From positions 1 through 64,000 of the forward strand of contig JAQFVV010006507.1 in the NCBI GenBank assembly GCA_028023455.1: a DNA stretch of 64,000 nucleotides. Direction: 5' to 3'. The position numbers were made by a program, and so were the translations under genes. Below are positions 32,166 to 43,800 of this stretch, piece after piece; position 1 is the stretch's first letter; each line of letters opens with the position of its first letter. The notes below the pieces were generated by a model. It was not told the DNA's origin and did no database searches. It worked only from the letters and a program-made list of their open reading frames with translations. This stretch comes from Epiperipatus broadwayi (Eukaryota > Onychophora > Udeonychophora > Euonychophora > Peripatidae).

Positions 32166-33818
32166 TGTACTGATGTAGGTCATTACATATTTCTAAAAGT
32201 TAATGAGAGTAAATTTTATTGAAATAATTTTTAAAAAAGTGTTATTTTTAAAAGTTAGTTTACATTTCAGAAAAGATTTAAATGAAAATTTGAGAAAAGA
32301 AAAAAAACAAAAGAAAGGGGAGAGGGAAAGATTTTGATAATAAACAAAATTGAAAGGGAAAATGATTAGCATTGTTAGTTTTAAATTAATAAAATAAATC
32401 TCTCATTTTGTTTTGTAATAGGGAATGTGTGTGTCTGTAAAAAATAATTATAAGAAAAAAATTTTTTAATGATAAAATAGAAAACTAATGCAATGCAGAT
32501 AAAGAACTAAAAACTTAAAATCAATACAATGCAAATAAACAACAAACAAAGAGACTAAGTATTACTGTTTGATTGAAATAAAACAACCAATGGAAAGACT
32601 AGAATGAAGTTTGAACTTTTGAATAAAAAAATGAAAGCCCAATAGGATTACATCAGATTGCTTGATCGATCCTCAGATAAGGAATACTAGCTATAAAAAA
32701 AGGAGAGTTTGTATTGTTACATTACTTCAGGCATTCATAAAATAAAATCATTAAAAGTTATTAATTATTTAGAATTTTTCAAAATTGATCAAAATATATT
32801 GAAATATCTCAGAATAAACATCCTATCATCTAGAATGTGCTGCTAATGCATCGGATCATGCTGCCAGTCTGAACCTCTCTGTATTAACATCAGCAGTTAG
32901 TTCAAGGGAGAAATAATGTTTGTATAAAAATGGAAATCTTCAGAGTATCCCTGTGAAAATCCACAAGTAAATTTCTATACATACCAACTGGTTGGAATCA
33001 GGAGAACCAGCAGAAGCTTTGTTGCCTTATTCTCAAGTTCAAATCCTAGGTAAACATTCATTTTATCTTCAAATATTAAACATTTCAAGAACTAAAATTT
33101 AAATTTAACCAATTATAGGACTATTAATGATATGTCTATCTGCATTTGCTTAGTTTTCATAATAAGACTTTTAAATCAAAGATCTCATTAGTTATGTGTG
33201 TGCATTATATAATTAAATATATGTTTTATATTGTTTAGTAAATAAAATATATACGGGTATAATTTAATCGTATTAAATGCATACTTTAATATAATGGGTA
33301 TATGTATTTATTATAAGGCAAAAATGAGCATTTAAGGAAAGCCAGAAATAAGTATTTTAATTATTGTTAAGTAAGGTTGAAAGTGAGGGAGGGATTTATA
33401 TTATAGAATTTACAGTGGATGTGTATTCTGTTGGTCAGATATTTGTGACAGAAATATTGGTAATGGATATTGTAGTATAGTGAATTGAGAATAGCTAAAG
33501 TCCAATGAGATTGGTGAGAGATCAGGTACTAAATTTGTAGTGGGTTGAGCAAGCATGTTAATTACTCCTGTAGTTAACTGGCACCTAAAAGTTTTTTTCC
33601 TTAAAATAAATAAAGTGCTTTGATGACCAGTGTTATAATTTAGTAGCCAAGAGTTAGTATTATTGGTAGATTGCTACCAGTGATGTTATATTCTCTACCT
33701 GAAAGGTCGAAAGCCTTCCATGATAGAAATAGAAACTATCATAAGGGATCAAATAAGTAAATCTAAAAAAAATAGTTGTTTCCATCTCTTCATTGATGAA
33801 TAAGAGATGGGAAGTACA
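32166..33818 (+). repeat. el.3 3' LTR
   Basis: Direct repeat of 26485-28108, starting TGTACTGATG and ending AGTACA. It is followed by the ATAT duplication. Confidence 0.85.
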
Positions 33819-34046
33819 ATATATTCATTGCCATTTTTCTCTTGCTCACAAATTTGATTTTATTGAATGCTATAAATTTACCCTGCCGGGATGAATGTTG
33901 TGCTAAACTGTAGTTCATTTGTAACATTTTAAATGTTTCCCTTTTAGAAAAATATGTTCCTGATTAAATTAAAACAAAGTTAACTATAGAGTATTATTAC
34001 TATTACTTAATTCTAAGAAATAATACTCCTTTATGTTGTTTATCTT

Positions 34047-34492
34047 ATAATCAATGAAATATAATATAAATCTTTATTATATAATAATAACAACTTGTAA
34101 ATACATCACAGAAAATTATATATATAAAAGCCTTTTTCGGTAATTCTCAATTTTTTTACCCTTCTTAATATGATACCTCGTACTAATACTAACACGTATA
34201 TTACGTATATAGCGACATTTATTGACATTTTCTATAATTCACATTTTTATCATTTTTATCATTTTTTTTATTTATTTCCCCTTATATGATAAAAATGTGA
34301 ATTATAGAAAATGTCAATAGATGTCGCTATATACGTAATATACGTGTTAGTATTAGTACGAGGTATCATATTGAGAAGGGTAAAAAAATTGAGAATTACC
34401 GAAAAAGGCTTTTATATATATAATTTTCTGTGATGTATTTACAAGTTGTTATTATTATATAATAAAGATTTATATTATATTTCATTGATTAT
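34047..34492. repeat. Near-perfect foldback (207-bp arms, 32-bp loop)
   Basis: 34047-34253 is the reverse complement of 34286-34492 with only two or three mismatches. The loop is T-rich. It carries no open frame. Near-identity of the arms means recent origin or ongoing conversion. A foldback MITE is the simplest label, but no TIR or target duplication of a known superfamily is clear. A transcript would form a long hairpin. Confidence 0.85.
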
Positions 34493-36007
34493 TACTATTA
34501 TAATAAAAATTATTTGCAAATGTTGATGTGTAAATGAACATGTGCACATCTACTATATTTTATTTTATTGTAGTTTCATTTTTTTAATTCTCATTTTTCA
34601 GTTATCATTTTTTGATTTTTATGTTAGTTTTTTTGTAGCTTCAAGTGTTCGATAAAGTTGTATTATTTTCCAGTGTATTTGAATGCAACTTCATTTTATC
34701 CATGTTTTCATTAAAAGTTCTATCATTAACTTAGTCTTTACAACTTCCATTGGGATGATGTCTTCCGAATTAACATATTTTAAGGGTAAATAAATTCAAA
34801 TTTAAATTTATCCATTTAACACAATAATAAATTTTATGTCAGGTTAACAAAGGCTAAATATATTTTATACAATATGGCAATTTAAAAAAAAAATACATAA
34901 ATTTTTATTTCTAGGTAGCATGAGATAAGACAGTCATGCTTTTGAATGAATACACAAGGCTTGTTAAAAATTCTCTTTGGGAGATATTTCTATTTTTCTA
35001 CTTCTTTTAGTAAACAGCCTATATGTGTGGAGATGCTCAACATCTAGACATAGCTTAGCACATAGTATCTTTTACTCCATTTCAAAAACACCTTTCTACA
35101 TTAATAACGAGGTTAATCCTTCTATCTTTATGATATACTATCACATATTTCTCCACAACTGAACTCTCTAAATCCTGAAGACTATAGCTTTATCCTGCTT
35201 CCCACACATTCATTTTTAAAATAATATTGTGATCCATCCAGTCATAAAATATTTCTTAAATTACAGCATTAAACACTGACCAATAAATTCTATTTTTAGA
35301 AAATAAATCATTTTCATTTCTTTCTTTTAAATAATTACAAACTATAACATTGAAAAATTCCACTGTAGTTATTGTTTTATTCTTTTTACTTACAAAATAA
35401 ACATAAATAATCACAACACTTTTACTATTGCTGTGTCAGTCTATAATTCTAAAGAAATATTAATCATCAAATATTAAGTCATAGTTAATGTCATTAATTG
35501 AATATTATAATATGGCCCATGTGTGGAGGTTTAGTTAACTTCTACTTAGGAAAAAAACCTTATAATCTTTGAATTTGACATGTATTTAAATAAAATTCCT
35601 TTTTGTTTCTGTGAAATAAAGAGAAGAAAAAAACTAAACAATAATTAATTACAACAGCAGTCTCTAACCAAAATAGTAAAACTATGTGGGTTTTTTTTTT
35701 TTTGAAAATTGACAAATATTATTTAAAAAATTATATTTTTATCTCTATTTTATTTAAAATTCTACAATTACTGAAAGACAGGGAAATTTTTTTAAAATTT
35801 ATTCAACTCATTTCTTTTTCTTATATTTTCCTCTCTCTTCTACAACTATGCCCAACACACTCTAAATATTCATATTCTTATTTAAAACGTTTGGAATTTA
35901 TTATATTATCATTTAATGATTGTAATATTAATAATTCTTATTTTTCCAAATGTAAATAAAAATAAAATGATTAATATATATATATATGTATGTATATATA
36001 TATATAT
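34493..36007. other. Intergenic, nothing recognised
   Basis: AT-rich unique sequence with open frames at 34977-35162 and 35684-35959 lacking any motif; a short (AT)n tract at about 35970-36008. Confidence 0.5.
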
Positions 36008-37587
36008 ATTATAGACAACTACATTTGAATTAATAAATAATAAATTTATTTACATCAAATCGATTTTTGTTCAAAATGAATCTTCTCAACATGTTAGGAT
36101 AAATCAGAAAGTCATGTGATTTATATTAACTTAGTATACAACTTATTGTTCGAATTAAACCTTAAAAATTATTAAAAATTTTTACAACTCAACTTCATGG
36201 ATTCTTGTAGCAAAATCTACAAACATAGCATCCTTTAACCTTAATAATAAAGGCTTCATAAAATTATGATAAAACAAGGACCCAGTTTTCAGAAGACACA
36301 GATCACACCAAATGTCTGTAGAGTTGAAAGAAATCAGATGCCATATATTCAATATAGCAGTTTTCTTAATCTTGTTTATAAAAATCTTTAAATAAATTAA
36401 AAGATATTATATCCACTGAATTATATAAAAATTTGCATTTTTCTTTGTAGATAAAATTCTAAAGTCATTTCATTTGTTAATATTAATATTTCAATGGCGT
36501 TCTTATTTAAAACCATTTCTAAATTTTCTTCAATAGTATTTCATATGATGGAATTAAAATCCATTATGTTGCCTCATAAAATACTTTAATATAAAAATAT
36601 AAACAAATGTGTAAAATTAAGAGCATGCTAATGAGCTCTAAACAAATTTTTTCTATGATAAATGCTATTACATAAGAAGACATTCAAATCATTTTTATCT
36701 TGGATTGTCCCCATCCCCAGACTGGTTTCGACCTATGGGTCTCTTCAGTGAGGAGTTGGGACATTAGATTCAAAAAACCAACTCAAGCTAAGCATTTATC
36801 TAAAAGTTAATTGTCAGAAGACACCGATCACACCAAATGTCTGTAGAGTTGAAATTTTTTATAATTTTTAAGGTTTAATTTGAACAATAGGTGTATACTA
36901 AGTTAATATAAATCATGTGGCTTTCTAATTTATTCTAACATCTTGAGAAGGATCATTTTGAACGAAAATCGATCTGATGTAAATAAATTTATTATTTAGT
37001 AATTCAAATGTAATTGTCTATAATATTTGCTTATATTTTTACATTAAAGTATTTTATGAAGGCAACATAATGGATTTTAATTCAATCATATGAAATATTA
37101 TCGAAGAAAATTTAGAAATGGTTTTAAATTAGAACGTCATTGAAATATTAATATTAACAAACGAAATGACTTTAGAATTTGATCTACTAAAGAAAAATGC
37201 AACTTTTTATATAATTCAGTGGATATGTCTTTTAATTTATTTAAAGATTTTTATAAAGAATATTAAGAAAACTGCTATATTGAAGATATGCCATCTGATT
37301 TTTTTCAACTCTACAGACATTTGGTGTGATTGGTGTCTTGTGATTGTTTATGGTAGATTTTATAAATTGTGTCCTTGTTTTGTCATAATATTATGAAGCC
37401 TTTATTATTAAGGTTAAAGGATGCTAAGTTTCTAGATTTTGCTACAAGAATCTGTGAAGGTGATTTGTAAGCCGTCAATTAAACATTGAAAATTTTAATA
37501 ATTTTTAAGGTTTAATTTGAACAATAGTTGTATACTAAGTTAATATAAATCACATGACTTTCTGATATATTCTAACATCTTGAGAAG
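36008..37587. mobile_element. Nest of inverted and direct copies of one repeat unit
   Basis: A unit of about 600 bp runs on the minus strand from 36603 to 36008. Its tail recurs on the plus strand at 36856-37022, joined directly to a further plus-strand copy at 37029-37587. A short piece (36814-36855) recurs in direct orientation to 36290-36330. A hammerhead ribozyme lies about 100 bp upstream of the minus-strand unit. Tail-to-head joints plus inverted copies are a habit of Penelope-like elements, which also carry hammerheads in their terminal repeats; that assignment is inference. The minus-strand unit contains a short open stretch (near 36340-36190, words STDIWCDLC and DFATRIHE) that I do not recognise. 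Confidence 0.7.
36706..36763 (-). ncRNA. Type I hammerhead ribozyme
   Basis: Self-cleaving RNA motif on the minus strand. All core parts are present: CUGAAGA (36748-36742); stem II GACC/GGUC closing a CAUA loop (36741-36730); GAAA (36729-36726); a two-base-pair stem III AC/GU with a CA loop; and GUC with the predicted cut after C36720. Stem I is open-ended: an inner 6-bp helix (36719-36714 with 36754-36749, one G-U), an internal loop UG/CAA, then an outer 6-bp helix (36711-36706 with 36763-36758). The very short stem III is typical of hammerheads in Penelope-like elements and in some SINEs and satellites, which may act as dimers. Not tested here. Confidence 0.85.
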
Positions 37588-37735
37588 GTACAGTGTAATA
37601 ACTATTTAATAAGTACTTAAGAATGGTGGGTAATTGACCGTAAAAAAGAAAAAAAAAACACACAAATATTAGTAATAAAAATGTTAATACTAAGAAAATG
37701 TTAATATTAATAAAAAAAGTTGTACATAGTTTTAT

Positions 37736-37789
<54 letters not shown>

Positions 37790-38357
37790 ATCGTTTGTAT
37801 TGCATTAATTAAATTTGACAATGACTTAAATGAAAAACAATAATTATAACAGGAGAAAGTAAATCAATATTTTAAATATAAAATGGGATAAGAATATTAT
37901 AAATTTATTTTATAACGTGTTTGATTATTTTTTAATGAATCAAGGTAAAAAAATATTTGAAAAGCAGAAACGCTGGTTTTTAAAACAATAGAAATAGCAC
38001 CAAGATAAAAAGGAAACAATTAAGAAATTGTCTGTTTTTTCTGGCTGAAAAAAAAAGATCCAACAAGTCTAGTTTGAGGAGAAGAATTATTTTTATATTG
38101 TTCTAAAAAATAGACATTTTGTTTTCTTAATTAATTCAGCATTTGGATAAAGGTAAAAGAAGTGAATGAAACATTAATCTGATTTATTCATCACATAAGT
38201 GGAAATAATTATCAATCTAAATTTTAAAAAAGAAAAGCAATATAAATTGTGTTTAAAAGTAACTAAAAAAAAGGAAATCAGAACAGTTGAATTAAGCTTT
38301 ATTCTGTCTATAAAAATATTTTATTATATTCAAACTGCTTATAAATTTATGTAAAGT

Positions 38358-38386
<29 letters not shown>
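37588..38386. other. Intergenic with (AT)n
   Basis: No gene seen. An (AT)n tract lies at about 37732-37785 and another at 38361-38388. Confidence 0.5.
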
Positions 38387-38390
<4 letters not shown>

Positions 38391-38404
38391 ATTTATATAT
38401 CTTG

Positions 38405-38444
<40 letters not shown>

Positions 38445-38460
38445 CAAGAATAAAATCCAT
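38387..38460. repeat. Palindrome centred on (AT)n
   Basis: ATGGATTT...CTTGAACT at the left is mirrored by AGTTCAAG...AAATCCAT at the right, with (AT)n in the centre. Same architecture as 3421-3488. Confidence 0.85.
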
Positions 38461-38887
38461 TGGCTAAATAGCTAAATTGTCATGGGGTGAAGCATGTATC
38501 CTATCGACTATGGCCATATAAATTAAAGAATATGACTGTCTATAATTAAATTGCCTGAGGAGTTCAGATTTACACCAGATGAAAATATATGGATGAGTAA
38601 CACCTAACTACCTATTGCTACTGAAATACCTTCAGGATGCTCTATCAAATAAAATTGGAGTTCTTCAACATCTATTTGAAAAATACATCAACCATAAGAA
38701 CTTTGTATAAAAAGGAAAATTGTAAATTATATTTTATTTTTTTGTTGTATCAATTTGTATTTTTATCTCATCTTATATTTGGAAAAAGCTATTGTTAATT
38801 ATACAGGGACAATCCAATATAAGAAAATATCAAGAAGTAGGGGCGGGGGATAGCTTGAAAAGTATTTTTTTTAAATAAAGTTTAGAT

Positions 38888-39196
38888 CAGTGGTCTTCAA
38901 CCACCGGGCGCAGAAGATTTTTGCTAGTCTATGCTAGACTGCCAAAAAAGTTTGTAATAACAAAATAATAAGATTTTAAACTTTTAATTAATATAAACAA
39001 TTTTTATTTATTTTTTCATCACACTTTTACCTGATTAAAAAAAAAAACAGAACAAAAAGAAAATCTAATCAATCATACATAAATTAATTTGTTTTTCTAG
39101 TTATCACATATGTTTATGGGGGTGTAGAATTAAATTTTTTATTACTTTTCTAAAAAAATTTAAAATATTAAAAAAAAAGTTTTTTATTATACAAAC

Positions 39197-39233
<37 letters not shown>

Positions 39234-39354
39234 CTTCATCTAAGGCTAAGCTGTTTACATCTTTAAGAAAATTTATCTATAGACTTCTGCTGGTCGGTGA
39301 AACCTTATCCTTATTTTTACCGGTTTGCAGGTGTGAAAATGTTGAAGACCACTG
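38888..39354. mobile_element. hAT-type MITE
   Basis: 467 bp with 14-bp terminal inverted repeats (CAGTGGTCTTCAAC) and a perfect 8-bp duplication GTTTAGAT at 38880-38887 and 39355-39362. An 8-bp duplication and CAG...CTG ends are characteristic of hAT transposons. There is no transposase; an (AT)n tract lies inside at about 39199-39231. Confidence 0.9.
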
Positions 39355-39362
39355 GTTTAGAT

Positions 39363-39506
39363 TATTTACTTTCTACTGAGAGATGTGAGATTGAAATATG
39401 CACAAACAATTAAGTGCTTCAATAGAATATTGAACAAGGTAAGAGATTTTATTTTTTTTGTTTTTTTAAAGCCACTGCTATAAAATATTTTGCCACATGA
39501 TATGAC

Positions 39507-39557
<51 letters not shown>

Positions 39558-40159
39558 TACTAATCATATTTCTTAATATAAAGTGAATAAATGACTAACC
39601 ATTTATAAAATAGCATTCTATTATTATTTGCTCTTATATTCTGTGTTGTTTGATCATTGTATTTTTCCACAATTAAAATTACATATTATATCTGAGGTTG
39701 TAGTTAAATTTACTTAGGGTTAGCAATCTCATTTTTAATTAACCATTTTTTTATTATTATCATAATAGACATAGAAACTGTAAATACATAGAGATATCCA
39801 AGTAATTTATGGGCATCATTTTTTAATATTTTTCTTTATTGAGATTTTTAAATATTTTTCTATATAGAATTTTTTTCTGTTCTAAATTGTTTAAGAATTT
39901 ATTTTATGTTTAAATAAATCCTATTCTTGTTTGTAAATAAATATTATGAAGTTTTATAAATTAACAAGATATCTTTAGTTTTGTTGATCCAGCATTTACA
40001 TTCAATTAAGCACTTGCATTGCATTTTATGGCCTATGTTTTAAACATGCACACACCCACATTATTGTTTAATAAGCATGGGAGAGAACATTAAATACAGG
40101 TTATATTTTGTTTAATAGATAGGATGTATTATTTTAGTTATTAATTAATAGTATGCATA
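39363..40159. other. Intergenic, nothing recognised
   Basis: AT-rich sequence with an (AT)n/(GT)n tract at about 39510-39556. Confidence 0.5.
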
Positions 40160-40632
40160 GATACATACTGGTTAAGAGAGTCAAATGCAAATTCTTCCTG
40201 AGTTCGAATATCTGAGGCAACGGTTTTAGAAAAGAGTGGTAAGATGTGAGATGAACTGATTTGGATTGCATATAGATTTAGTGGATGATGCTTAGGCTAG
40301 TATATTGAAGATGGGTGTAATCGTGAGTCAGGTATTTCATTGTTTTATTTCTAGCATCCTACATGAAGACCCTAGGTCCAACAGTAGTTAGATGCAAACT
40401 TGCTCTCTTTCACCTATATACGTGGATGGACCGGACTGTTGCATTTGGCACTATCAATTTTAGGATATGACAGATAGGTGTACCAGCACTTTTACATTGA
40501 AAGTAAGTTAATTATACATTATGGACGAACCAACTGATTGTTAATGTTGATCTGTGTGTTCAAATGTATTTGCAGATCGTTACATCCGGGTATATCCGAC
40601 CATACCATTACAATATATATATATATATATAT
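40160..40632 (+). mobile_element. Possible tRNA-derived SINE ending in (AT)n
   Basis: GC-richer than its surroundings. CTGGTTAAGAG at 40168-40178 resembles an A box, and GAGTTCGAATATC at 40200-40212 a B box, at a spacing that fits a tRNA head. The segment ends in (AT)n at 40612-40632. A decayed hammerhead-like fold lies inside at 40353-40394. No target duplication found. Confidence 0.3.
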
Positions 40633-40649
40633 AGTATAATTACCATAAT

Positions 40650-41440
40650 TTTCCATGTAATACATATATAATAGCTAAATATTTGACATTTCAATACAAT
40701 AACAAGTACTTTCTTTCTGAAATCATAGCAATGTGTGTAGTGAGGTTTAAAATAATATTTTTTTCTTTGTTTGTTACTCATCCTCAAATTCTATTGGTTG
40801 AGAAATTTAAAAAAAATATTTTATCCTTCAATAGCTTCTTGCAAATTTTATTAATTTTCTTTAATTCAAATTTTTAATTATGCTCTTAGGCATTTTAAAC
40901 ATTTCTATAGCATGCCTTATCAATCTCTAGTCATATTGTTCACTTTTTGCCAGAATGAGAGTTTTATTTAAATGGATGTCCTGCTTAGTTCATTTAATGT
41001 ATGGAAATATGGCTAATGAATTAAATTCAACAATATGACTAGAGATTGCTAAGGAAAGTTATAGAGATTTAAAAGAACTAAGAGTATAAGTAAAAAGTGT
41101 GAATTAAAGAAAAATAACAAGAATTGGCATATTTGGGCAAAAATTGAACAATATGTCCAGAGATTATTAAGGGAAGGTGTAGAGATTTTTAAAAGAATGA
41201 AGAGTATAAATGAAAGTGTGAATTAAAGAAAATTAACAATATTTGGAAATGTGGGAGGATTAAATATTTTTTAAAAGAAACCAATAGAATTTGAAAATTA
41301 GAAGGAAAAAATAAAGGTAAAAATAACAATTTTAAATCTCACTGTGTACATTTTTATGATTTGAGAAAGAAGAATCCCTGAGGAAAGTACTTCTTATTGT
41401 ATTGGAACATCAGATACTTAGCTATTATATTTTTATTACA
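40650..41440. repeat. Diverged inverted repeat with internal tandem duplication
   Basis: Words at 40669-40720 (AGCTAAATATTTGACAT and CAATACAATAACAAGTACTT) return in reverse complement at 41379-41430, and CAATCTCTAGTCATATTGTT near 40920 at about 41030. The right arm holds two tandem copies of about 117 bp (starting near 41029 and 41147). Coding function not recognised. Confidence 0.6.
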
Positions 41441-42030
41441 TATTAGCTCCAGGAAATAATACTGTGAATTTATTATTTATCCATGCGAATAGTAAAATAT
41501 ATATTGTAACTATATGGTAGGGCATGATGTTTATCAAGCATAGTTTGTCAAACTATGAGGTAAAATTTTAAATTTTAATCAACTGTAATCTTAATTATTC
41601 AAATCTGTTGTTTAAATCAGTGGTGTGGTCTAATGGATATTAATTTTATTGAGTGATAATAGAGAAACTCAATAAATAGATCTCTTTAGGTTAGTAAATA
41701 ATCAGATTGTTCAACATATATGTTTGTTCTCTGCCCGGTTGTGTGTGCGATGCTTACATATGATTTGACAGATAAATTAATTTCAATAGTTATGGTATAA
41801 TTGTATAACATTATGTTAAATAAAACCATGCAATTACTTTAATGATTTCACTGTTAAATAATAGTTTATAAACATACTTAAGATTAGCAGTAATTTTAAA
41901 CTAAAGAATATAATTAATCAGTAAATATTTTTATGGTATTTTAAATATTAGTATAGAGTACAATTAATTATAATTGTAACAGAACCTCACTTCTTTGCTC
42001 TTTTATGACCTGTATATACTTATATTTATG
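41441..42030. other. Intergenic, nothing recognised
   Basis: AT-rich unique sequence without a convincing open frame. Confidence 0.5.
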
Positions 42031-42622
42031 TGTAGCAGTATACAGAGTGTTGTAGATGGGGTTTGAGTCCAATATGCTAGGCTTTTACCTTGACATTTCC
42101 ATTTCTTTCACCATTAAAATTATAAAATTAACTTTGCTGCACTAACGATCCCACTATGTTGATCATCAATCTCTGCAGGGAAAAGACCCAGGGTATTCTG
42201 TTTTTTTTTTATTTATAGCCCCTCCATTCATTTTAGAAGCTTCACTCATTTTCCATTTCTTGTCTTTATGATTTCTATACAACTGGATTTTGATCAAAGT
42301 GTGAAAACTTTTAGCACTTTTGGCATTTCTTGTTTTAAAATCAATTTCTTTTACAAATTTCTAGGCCTTTAGAATATAATTAAACAAAAACCTCATTTCC
42401 TCCCTCTACAACAATTAAAGCCATTCATACACATATATATATAACATGCACATACATAGTATTTCGAAATGGCAGAGTGCCCCCCTTTTCTGAGATATAT
42501 ATGTATTTTGTATAACCACCACCGTGTAATATAATAATTAATCCATATACCTTAACTATCTATATATAATGACCACCACCTATCATGCTAATTATGACTG
42601 GGTTTAAACCTATTCTGTCACA
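42031..42622 (-). repeat. el.4 LTR
   Basis: 592 bp, related over its whole length to 60063-60657. Its ends correspond to TGTAACAG and CTGTTACA. On the minus strand it follows the el.4 gag directly, and a purine-rich GAATGGAGG lies between (42624-42635), so it reads as the 3' LTR. Confidence 0.7.
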
Positions 42623-43800
42623 GTAACCTCCATTCAAAAGCCTTCAAAAACCTCATGTCTATTTTAGCAGTTCCTTTTTTTACAAAATTTGATCTAATTG
42701 TATATTTCTTTGCTGATACTTCTTCCCGCCTCATGTGTCCATCTGCTTCTTGTTCTGATCCAAAGTTTGGCTTCTCAGGTGCTCTCCTTCCTTCAGGTAT
42801 CTCTTTCCATTTTGGCAAAATCTCCATTCTCATTCTCCGCACTCTTACATCTTCTTTTATCACTTATGAAGTCCCCCATAGTCATACAAGCTCATATCAA
42901 TGGCATTGAGCAACTCAGCAATCTCTCCAATGGATGCTTTTTCTGCTCCCAAGGACATCTTTTCCATTCTCATGGGCATGTTGTGTCTTATAATGTGGAG
43001 TACATGACTCTCTGTCAAATTGCATGCATCCAATGTCTGCAGTCTAGCCACCTGCTTCTAAAAACTGTGAATAACTATTGCCACAACATTTCTTATGATT
43101 CTTTTGCATAATTTGATAGCATGTCAACTCTTGCCTGTTCTCAGACCAAAATGCCTCTCTCAGTTTATTATCGCAATCTTCAAAAGTCACTGGCTGTTGA
43201 AACAATGTATCATACCATGATAGATCATTGTCTTTGAGGTTGCTGCATGCAATAGTTATCTTACTCTCCTCTGCCTTTGGGTTTTCATTAAAGTATCTCC
43301 TCAAACACATATATGCTTTACAGGTAACTCCCCCATCCTATCGGTGAATGTCTGAATTCTTAGGAAGTGGTTCATATTCTTTTGGACCAACATGTGATCT
43401 ATCACCATTACCAGTTTTTCCATGGGGTTTAATTGAGTGCCTTGCTTTTGGTCACCTTCGCTATCCATATTTATGACTTCTGTGCCTTCATCTTTCTGTT
43501 CCCCTGAATCATTTTTCATCTTTAATTCCTACTTTTTGTTCTAACCTAATCATTGGTTCATATTCTTTTGGACCAACATGTGATCTATCACCATTACCGG
43601 TTTTCCCATGGGGTTTAATTGAGTGCCTTGCTTTTGTTCACCTTTGCTATCCATATTTTTGACTTCTGTGCCTTCATCTTCCTGTTCCTTTGAATCATTT
43701 TCGTCTTTAATTCCTACTTTTTGTTCTAACCTAATCATTCTCTTTTCTAATTCTCCAAATCTAACCTCCAGACTTTCTTTTTTTCCCAAAATTCATACCA
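42618..43800 (-). pseudogene. gag: el.4 gag relic with internal duplication
   Basis: Minus-strand frames read as a gypsy-type gag. There is an N-terminal coiled coil (43789-43710, RFGELEKRMIRLEQKVG), an acidic linker, the conserved core at 43310-43044 (LSWYDTLF, NKLREAFWS) and a Leu-rich helix at 43051-42860 that resembles the el.2 gag at 52900-52800. A basic C terminus (42863-42700) ends at the LTR edge. Breaks: frame changes near 43540, 43310, 43045 and 42860. A tandem duplication of about 186 bp (43370-43555 and 43556-43740) repeats the linker and the IDHMLVQKNM word. No pol is present, and the gag stop lies at the LTR, so this is a gag-only or deleted copy. Confidence 0.65.

Larger units (their letters stand above)
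26485..33818 (+). mobile_element. Ty3/gypsy-type retrotransposon (el.3), degenerate
   Basis: LTRs of 1624 and 1653 bp (26485-28108 and 32166-33818) flank a 4.06-kb interior with broken gag and pol on the + strand. The LTR ends are TGTAC (AGTAC in the left copy) and GTACA. A 4-bp ATAT duplication flanks the element at 26481-26484 and 33819-33822. A purine tract (AGGACAGAGA) precedes the 3' LTR and a TGG site follows the 5' LTR. LTR divergence (roughly 10 percent by eye) and the many stops show an old copy. Confidence 0.85.

Noticed and set aside
37166-37396. 76-codon hydrophobic frame
   Set aside because: It lies in the plus-strand copy of the repeat unit at 37029-37587 and is interrupted in the sister copy.
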